From: CAZOVK01 sp964583165
Lineage (GTDB): Bacteria; Bacillota; Clostridia; Lachnospirales; WRAX01
Reading direction: 5' to 3'
DNA length: 12,002 bases
Assembly (NCBI GenBank): GCA_964583165.1
Contig: CAZOVK010000072.1
Span: forward strand, 1-12,002
In this document: in pieces, positions 6,803 to 12,002 of the stretch
Layout of the letters: each line of letters begins with the position of its first letter
How positions within the stretch are numbered: position 1 is the stretch's first letter
The notes under the pieces: model-generated
What the model saw: the letters and a program-made list of their open reading frames with translations, nothing else
Told to the model about the DNA's origin: nothing
Databases searched by the model: none
Position numbers and translations under genes: made by a program

Positions 6803-6820
6803 TATAGCCGGACGGCTATA
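6803..6820. promoter_or_regulatory. Candidate LacI-type operator of the ABC operon
   Basis: A perfect inverted repeat, TATAGCCG-GA-CGGCTATA, 8-base arms with a 2-base centre, lies 41 bases upstream of the binding-protein start and downstream of the LacI gene. Its size and two-fold symmetry suit a LacI-family dimer. A weak -10 (CATAAT, 6831-6836) lies just downstream but without a good -35, so the palindrome would overlap the -35 region of the operon promoter. As RNA it could fold only into a 7-base stem with a 4-base loop and no U-tract. Confidence 0.6.
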
Positions 6821-6861
6821 CATTTATATACATAATACCTAAATTTTAAGGAGGAGAAGAA

Positions 6862-8709
6862 ATGAAAGTCCATTTCAAAAAAGCGTTATCTATGCTTTTA
6901 GTGTTGGCGCTGTTATGCGCTAGTTTGGCAGCCTGTCAATCGTCTGACAGCAAACCGGTAAGCAGCCAACCAGCCGGCAACCAACCCTCAACCACCCCAC
7001 AGTCAACCAACCAACCCAGCCCGACAGCAAGCGCTCCTACAAACAGCAACCCAGCCGTTCTCACCTGTCTCATGGACACAAACGATGGTTGGGTCAAGAA
7101 CTTCAACCCTCTTGTTAATGGTGTGTATCAGTTTTTGTTAGGTTTTATGTATGAACCACTCGTAATCTTTGACAACTATAACAACAACCAAGAAACTATG
7201 TGGTTAGCTGAGGACATCATCTCCGAGCCCGACAACAAAACGATTACTGTCAAGGTACGCAAGGGCGTTAAATGGAGTGACGGCACAGACTTCACCGCCG
7301 ATGACGTTGTTTTCACCTACAGCTATACAAAACAATACCCAGAAATCGACCGCAACGGCGATTGGGATAAGCTGGACGAAAACGGCAAAGTTAAACTCGA
7401 CGACGAAGGCAAACCCATGACAGGTAGAATTGAGTCTATAACCAAACTAGACGATTACACAGTGCAGATTGTTATGAAAGAGCCCAACCGCTTCCATCGC
7501 AATTCGCTTTTCTTCCAAAAGTGGATGATGCCCAAACATGTATGGGAGGGTATTACTAACCCCGCTTCTTATGTTTATGCAACAGATACCCCCGTAGTAA
7601 CGGGCGCATTCAGCGAAGTTAAGAGTTTTACACCCGAAATGGTAGAGCTCGGCAGAAACCCCAACTATTGGAAGGCTGATGAACTGTTTGTAGATATATT
7701 ACGCGTTCCACAGTTTAACGGTAACGACTCGGCTTGGGCGTTGTTACAGACAGGTGGTGTCGATTGGGCGCACATCTTCATTCCTGATATCGACACGAAC
7801 TATGTGCAAGGCGACGCCAACCGTAAATATTGGTATGGTGTAAACGACGCTGTAAGACTTTCGTTTAACTATATGTCACCCAATGCGGGTAATCAAGCGG
7901 CATTTAACAATGTTGATTTCAGAAGAGCAGTATCAATGGCTGTTGACAGAACGGGTATTATTGACTCAGCCGTGTTCGGTTATCTGTCTAAGGAAGTGCC
8001 GACTAACACAGGCTTGCCGCCGTCTTTGTTTGGATATAAGAACCCTGCGGCTGATGCTGAATCGGCGAAATACAACAAATATGACATAGACGCCGCGAAA
8101 GCACTCCTTGATTCGGCCGGCTTTAAGGACGTAAACGGTGACGGCTTCGTAGAAAATCCCGACGGCTCGGCTATAGCGTTTGAAATCGTTTCTCCCGCCG
8201 GTTGGACTGATTGGAACGATGGTGCCGTAATCTGCGCAGAAGGCTTGGTGAAGTTAGGCGTTAACGCTAAGGCGAACGCAAAAGACCTAGGGCTTATAAT
8301 CGACTCATGGGGCACGGGCAGTTTTGACGTATTATATTCAGCCTATGGCACATCGCCCGACATCTGGAAGTTCTACTATGACACAATTGGTGACCAGACA
8401 CGCTCTAAGACTCCCACTTGGTGGTCAGTTTGCCAAACTAACTACTTAAATGACGAAATGACGAATCTCATCAGCCAACTGCCGTTGGCGGCGTCAGATG
8501 CTGATGTCAAAGCTATCACAGATAAAATCGAGCTCTATTTCGCAGAGAATATGATAAATGTTCCGATTCTTCATAACGGCAACTGGTTTGTCTATAACAC
8601 AACCCGTTTCACAGGTTGGTCAACAGAACAGAATAAAACCGTCCAACCCGCGCTCTTCATTCACGACTCCAAAATCCTGCAACTCATGTTGTTAAGACCC
8701 GTTAAATAA
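6862..8709 (+). CDS. Family 5 extracellular solute-binding lipoprotein of ABC importer
   Basis: A 615-residue ligand-capture protein anchored outside the membrane. Residues 1-25 are a lipoprotein signal peptide with lipobox LAAC (Cys25). A disordered Ser/Thr/Pro/Gln/Asn linker follows to about residue 64. The rest is the SBP_bac_5 fold: YEPLVIFD (97-104), VRKGVKWSDGTDFTADDVVF (132-151), GRNPNYWKAD (264-273), NNVDFRRAVSMAVDR (349-363). At 423-431, DVNGDGFVE resembles a calcium-binding loop and is common in this family. ATG 6862 lies 6 bases after AAGGAGGA. It is the first gene of the operon, followed by a hairpin and two permeases. The family binds peptides, nickel or oligosaccharides. The LacI neighbour and many Trp residues favour a sugar, but this is inference. 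Confidence 0.92.
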   Translation: MKVHFKKALSMLLVLALLCASLAACQSSDSKPVSSQPAGNQPSTTPQSTNQPSPTASAPTNSNPAVLTCLMDTNDGWVKNFNPLVNGVYQFLLGFMYEPLVIFDNYNNNQETMWLAEDIISEPDNKTITVKVRKGVKWSDGTDFTADDVVFTYSYTKQYPEIDRNGDWDKLDENGKVKLDDEGKPMTGRIESITKLDDYTVQIVMKEPNRFHRNSLFFQKWMMPKHVWEGITNPASYVYATDTPVVTGAFSEVKSFTPEMVELGRNPNYWKADELFVDILRVPQFNGNDSAWALLQTGGVDWAHIFIPDIDTNYVQGDANRKYWYGVNDAVRLSFNYMSPNAGNQAAFNNVDFRRAVSMAVDRTGIIDSAVFGYLSKEVPTNTGLPPSLFGYKNPAADAESAKYNKYDIDAAKALLDSAGFKDVNGDGFVENPDGSAIAFEIVSPAGWTDWNDGAVICAEGLVKLGVNAKANAKDLGLIIDSWGTGSFDVLYSAYGTSPDIWKFYYDTIGDQTRSKTPTWWSVCQTNYLNDEMTNLISQLPLAASDADVKAITDKIELYFAENMINVPILHNGNWFVYNTTRFTGWSTEQNKTVQPALFIHDSKILQLMLLRPVK

Positions 8710-8722
8710 ATCAGTCACTAAA

Positions 8723-8743
8723 TGGGCGGCTTAATGCCGCCCA
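8723..8743 (+). other. Intercistronic hairpin without U-tract
   Basis: An 8-base GC-rich stem (TGGGCGGC with GCCGCCCA) encloses the loop TTAAT, 13 bases after the binding-protein stop and 34 bases before the first permease start. No T-run follows, so full termination is unlikely. Such hairpins often protect the upstream message from 3' decay or cause partial termination, which would make the binding protein more abundant than the membrane subunits. Confidence 0.7.
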
Positions 8744-8777
8744 CTATCCCCTAACAATTAAGGATGGAGGGATAAGC

Positions 8778-9773
8778 TTGAATTATATCTTAAAGCGGCT
8801 CGGGTTTTACATAATTGCGTTTATCGCGGCCACCGCGCTCAATTTCTTCTTGCCACGCCTCATGCCCGGCAACCCCGTTCAGATGTATCTGGCAGAAGTT
8901 AGCCAAACGGGTGGCAAGATTGACCCCGCAGTCATCGCATCAGTTGAGAAACTGTTCGGCTATGACCCCAATCAATCGCTGATTGCGAGTTTCTTCAACT
9001 ATTTCATCAGTATTTTTAAGGGTGATTGGGGCGTATCGTTTGCGTACTATCCCCAAACGGTGTTATCGTCTGTTCAACGCGGTCTGGTATGGACAGTCTT
9101 TCTGATGGGTTCGGCACTCGTTATAGGATTTGTTATTAACAACCTATTAGGCATACTGGTTGCGTGGCGGCGTGGGAGTTTCTTTGATACGTCGTTTACT
9201 GTGGGTGGCCAGTTCTTGGCAAATGTACCGTCTGTCATTGTCGCGATAGTATTGAGTTTTACGCTCTGTTATACGAAGATATTCCCCATGGGTTATGCGG
9301 TCACGCCTTTGTTCATCCCCGCCAACACGTGGGAATACATAAAAGATGTGCTTTATCATGCGGCCGTGCCGCTTACAGCAGTAGTTATTTCTAGCCTTGG
9401 CGGCATCATGGGTATGCGCGCGAACATGATAAACCAACTCGGCGACGATTATATAGTTATGGGTATAGCCAAAGGTGTACCCGATAGAAAGATAATGTTT
9501 AGCTATGGGGCAAGAAACGCTTTATTACCCGTGGTAACAACACTGGCTATGCAAGTTGGTTTCTTATTGGGCGGTTCGCTGATTATTGAACAAATTTTCA
9601 ACTATCCCGGTTTAGGTAAGGTCATGGTTAATGCCATCAACCGCCGCGATTATCCTCTTATGCAAGGCATCTTGCTTATGACGACCATACTCATGCTGTC
9701 CGCGAATTTCATCGCGGATATAGCCGTGCTATTCCTTGACCCACGAACACGCAAACAATCAGCCGCGAAATAA
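8778..9773 (+). CDS. ABC importer permease, DppB/OppB type
   Basis: A 331-residue inner-membrane subunit with about six membrane segments and the long external loop after the first one (about 30-100) that marks the DppB/OppB type. The cytoplasmic EAA-type coupling loop is at about residues 224-250 (DDYIVMGIAKGVPDRKI...RNALLP), and the family closing motif EQIFNYPGLG is at 271-280. The start is TTG 8778, 7 bases after GGAGG, which gives the normal MNYILKRLGFY opening. It pairs with the next gene to form the translocation channel. The binding-protein gene is 68 bases upstream and the second permease gene 18 bases downstream. Confidence 0.93.
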   Translation: MNYILKRLGFYIIAFIAATALNFFLPRLMPGNPVQMYLAEVSQTGGKIDPAVIASVEKLFGYDPNQSLIASFFNYFISIFKGDWGVSFAYYPQTVLSSVQRGLVWTVFLMGSALVIGFVINNLLGILVAWRRGSFFDTSFTVGGQFLANVPSVIVAIVLSFTLCYTKIFPMGYAVTPLFIPANTWEYIKDVLYHAAVPLTAVVISSLGGIMGMRANMINQLGDDYIVMGIAKGVPDRKIMFSYGARNALLPVVTTLAMQVGFLLGGSLIIEQIFNYPGLGKVMVNAINRRDYPLMQGILLMTTILMLSANFIADIAVLFLDPRTRKQSAAK

Positions 9774-9791
9774 CGCCGAAGGAGGTAGGAT

Positions 9792-10706
9792 ATGGACAAA
9801 CTCTGGAACTCTAAATTTATGCGCTTTTTCAGGAATAGCCCTAAAACCACTATCGGCGCTCTATTGATTTTGATTGTGCTTGCAATGACTTTAGGAGCTA
9901 GCCTGTTCACAAACCAAGACCCCAATTTCAGAAACGTCAACGAATACCACACGGCACCTTCAGCGCAACACATTTTAGGCACTACCCAATTAGGCAAAGA
10001 TGTGTTCGCACAAACCCTTTACGGCGGTCAAAAGTCCATAATGGTTGGTGTTTTGGCGGGCGTTTTAACTGTAGGGCTTGGTATGTTCTTTGGTATCAGC
10101 TCCGGTTATATCGGTGGGATGTATGACAGTGTTGTGAGTACGTTTATCAATGTGTTGATGGTCATACCGAATATCGTGTTGTTGTTGATTGTGTCTAGCT
10201 TGATAAACGGCGTTTCGCCACTTCTGATATGCGTGATTATCGGGCTAACCTCATGGCCGTGGAACGCCCGAGTGTTACGCGCTCAAACAATGAGCATACG
10301 CAATCGCGAATTTGTCTATTCAGCCGAAACACTGGGCGAGTCGAAGATACGCATATTGTTCGTAGAGATTATGCCTAACATGCTTTCGATGATTACATCG
10401 TCGTTTGTCAGCACCATGATTTATGCTATCATGGCGCACGCGACACTCGAATTTATAGGTTTCGGCGACCCACTCTCCGTCACATGGGGCATTATGCTCT
10501 ATAACGCTCAAAACACAGGCGCGCTTCAAAGTGGGCTTTGGTGGGAAGTCATTGGCCCCATTATGGGTATAGTGCTAATGGGCGCAGGGCTAACGCTTAT
10601 AAACTTCTCGATTGATGAAATTTCAAACCCGAAACTACGCGCACAAAGGATTATGAAGAACTACTACAAGGTCAAGAGGGCGCAACTAAGAAAGGCAAGG
10701 GTGTGA
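9792..10706 (+). CDS. ABC importer permease, DppC/OppC type
   Basis: A 304-residue second channel subunit. A cytoplasmic N-terminus (about 1-20) is followed by a first membrane segment, an external loop with HILGTTQLGKDVFAQTLYGG (60-79), typical of DppC (usual form LGTDxLGRDxxSRxxYG), and five more segments. The EAA-type loop is at about 174-200 (FVYSAETLGESKIRILFVEI...). The ending TWGIMLYNAQNTGALQSGLWW followed by NFSIDEISNPKLR resembles permeases of oligosaccharide-type members of this family more than classic dipeptide permeases, as far as I recall them. ATG 9792 lies 5 bases after AAGGAGGT. The stop TGA overlaps the GTG start of the ATPase gene. Confidence 0.92.
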   Translation: MDKLWNSKFMRFFRNSPKTTIGALLILIVLAMTLGASLFTNQDPNFRNVNEYHTAPSAQHILGTTQLGKDVFAQTLYGGQKSIMVGVLAGVLTVGLGMFFGISSGYIGGMYDSVVSTFINVLMVIPNIVLLLIVSSLINGVSPLLICVIIGLTSWPWNARVLRAQTMSIRNREFVYSAETLGESKIRILFVEIMPNMLSMITSSFVSTMIYAIMAHATLEFIGFGDPLSVTWGIMLYNAQNTGALQSGLWWEVIGPIMGIVLMGAGLTLINFSIDEISNPKLRAQRIMKNYYKVKRAQLRKARV

Positions 10707-11695
10707 ACATGGCTGACTTGCTTACAGTGGAAGGGCTTTGTGTAGACTATGTGACCGCCGACGGTGGGTATGTCAGAGCGGTTGACAATGTGAGTTTTTC
10801 TATTGCCAAAGGGCAGAGCATGGGGCTTGCGGGCGAATCGGGCTGTGGCAAAAGCACAATTGCCTATTCGCTTATGCGTTTGCATCGCCCACCGGCGCTG
10901 ATTTCGTCCGGTTCGGTTAATCTGGATGGGCGCGATGTCCTAAAAATGAAGGAAAAAGAATTGCGACAGTTTCGATGGGAAGAAATCAGCATGGTCTTTC
11001 AATCGGCCATGAACTGCTTGAACCCCGTTGTCACGCTTGAAAAGCAATTCTTTGAGATATTTAAGTATCACAATGTTACAAACGATATAAAGAAGTCACG
11101 CGAACTGTCAGCGGAGTTATTGGCGCTGGTGGGCATACCCGCCGAGCGTTTGCGCGACTATCCGCACCAGTTTTCTGGCGGTATGCGTCAACGCGCCGTT
11201 ATCGCTATGGCACTTGCGCTTAAACCCAAACTGCTGATATTAGATGAACCCACGACGGCGCTTGACACGGTTGTTCAGCGCGACATTTTGAGGCGTATAT
11301 ATGAACTCAAAGAGCAATTGGGCTTTGCGATACTGTTTATTACGCATGATATAAGCCTGATGATGGAGTTTTGCGACACGGTTTCTATAATGTATGCGGG
11401 CAAAATGGTTGAACGAGCCTCGTCAAAAAAGATACTCTATAACCCAAGCCACCCTTATACCTACGGTCTTAAAAACTCCTTCCCGTCACTCAAGGGCGAA
11501 ATGCACTATATGGAGGGCATACCGGGTTCACCACTGGATTTAAGGCGCATACCTAAAGGTTGCCGTTTTCAAGATAGGTGTTTCTGCCGCATAGAGAAAT
11601 GCGCCGAAGAAGAACCGCAAAGAACGTTTGAGGGTAGCGACTTCTACTGTTGCCATAATCCTCTGAATTCTGCTCTGACGGGGGTGAACGTATGA
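10703..11695 (+). CDS. ABC importer ATPase, OppD/DppD type
   Basis: A 330-residue nucleotide-binding subunit. Walker A is GESGCGKST (44-52), the Q-loop is at Gln100 (MVFQ), the ABC signature is FSGGMRQR (157-164), Walker B is LLILDEP (177-183), and the switch His is in ITHD (213-216). The C-terminal extension (about 248-320) is the oligopeptide-importer type with NPSHPYTYGL and a cysteine set Cys287-x5-Cys293-x6-Cys300 plus Cys316/Cys317. This matches the four-Cys pattern of OppD/DppD proteins, where it can hold metal or an Fe-S cluster. Two starts are possible: GTG 10703, overlapping the upstream stop as GTGA, with AAAGG 7 bases before; or ATG 10709, 7 bases after AAGGG, which is two residues shorter. 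Its stop overlaps the next start as ATGA, so translation is probably coupled. Confidence 0.94.
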   Translation: MNMADLLTVEGLCVDYVTADGGYVRAVDNVSFSIAKGQSMGLAGESGCGKSTIAYSLMRLHRPPALISSGSVNLDGRDVLKMKEKELRQFRWEEISMVFQSAMNCLNPVVTLEKQFFEIFKYHNVTNDIKKSRELSAELLALVGIPAERLRDYPHQFSGGMRQRAVIAMALALKPKLLILDEPTTALDTVVQRDILRRIYELKEQLGFAILFITHDISLMMEFCDTVSIMYAGKMVERASSKKILYNPSHPYTYGLKNSFPSLKGEMHYMEGIPGSPLDLRRIPKGCRFQDRCFCRIEKCAEEEPQRTFEGSDFYCCHNPLNSALTGVNV

Positions 11696-12002
11696 ATACA
11701 GACAAACAAGCCGTTTTAGAGGTCAGAAATGTCGTTATGGACTTCAAAACAGCGGGGAAGAACTTTTTCTCGAAACGAAAGACCCTGCGTGCGCTGAATG
11801 ATATAAGTTTCACACTCTATCGCGGCGAATCACTAGCGGTAGTGGGCGAATCGGGTTGTGGGAAGTCAACAATATGTCGTATAGCCATGCGCTTTCACGA
11901 ACCCACGTCGGGTGAGATGTTGTTTGAGGGCGAGAACATACATAAGCTCAAGACTGCTCAAATGAAAAAATATCGGCAACGGACACAGATGATATTTCAA
12001 GA
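11692..12002 (+). CDS. ABC importer ATPase, OppF/DppF type (5' part)
   Basis: The first 103 codons of the partner ATPase, cut by the right edge. Walker A is GESGCGKST at about residues 52-60, and the sequence ends at the Q-loop (MIFQ, about 100-103). The insertion after the first strand (KTAGKNFFSKRKTLRALNDI) is typical of OppF/DppF, which couples to the permeases as the second half of an ATPase heterodimer. ATG 11692 overlaps the previous stop (ATGA), with GGGGGTG just upstream. The signature motif, Walker B and C-terminal domain lie outside the window. Confidence 0.92.
   Translation, partial: MNTDKQAVLEVRNVVMDFKTAGKNFFSKRKTLRALNDISFTLYRGESLAVVGESGCGKSTICRIAMRFHEPTSGEMLFEGENIHKLKTAQMKKYRQRTQMIFQ

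Noticed and set aside
7980..8315. 111-codon minus-strand open frame inside the binding-protein gene
   Set aside because: It is antisense to an intact, motif-rich family 5 binding protein and has no start signals of its own.
9650..9997. 115-codon minus-strand open frame across the two permease genes
   Set aside because: It spans the ends of two well-supported membrane protein genes on the other strand; it is a shadow.

Overview
The window looks like chromosomal DNA from a low-to-moderate GC Firmicute, most likely a gut- or rumen-type clostridium. This rests on strong AGGAGG-type ribosome binding sites, several TTG starts (some set by good Shine-Dalgarno sequences), sigma-A-like promoters with 17-base spacers, a Gram-positive-style lipoprotein binding protein and an NhaC-family antiporter. 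The organism is inferred; no rRNA or marker gene is present.

Layout. 1-395 is the tail of an unrecognised helical protein. It converges through a bidirectional terminator on an NhaC-family Na+/H+ antiporter gene (minus strand, 488-2041), which has its own extended -10 promoter. The 715-base gap that follows is not empty. It holds a broken secreted-protein start on the minus strand (signal peptide plus the first residues of an SLH-like domain), a near-consensus plus-strand promoter, and a decayed MerR-like HTH gene start. Next is an 852-residue single-gene restriction-like protein (2790-5348) with the order DUF262 - DUF1524 - DUF4268, closed by a strong terminator. This one-gene putative defence cassette, set among gene remnants, is the most accessory-looking part of the window.

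From about 5560 to the right edge lies a sugar-type regulon. It begins with a LacI-family repressor, followed by an 18-base palindrome just upstream of a five-gene ABC uptake operon: family 5 lipoprotein binding protein, two DppB/DppC-type permeases, and two OppD/OppF-type ATPases (the second cut by the window edge). An intercistronic hairpin without a U-tract sits between the binding protein and the permeases, as expected where the binding protein is made in excess. By family these are 'peptide/nickel' transporters, but the LacI regulator and several sequence features favour an oligosaccharide substrate.

How it works together (inference): the LacI protein probably binds the palindrome and releases it when the imported sugar or a derivative is present. 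The lipoprotein captures the ligand outside the membrane, the two permeases form the channel, and the two ATPases drive import. The antiporter and the restriction-like gene are separate transcription units. No tRNA, rRNA, CRISPR array, insertion sequence or attachment site was found.
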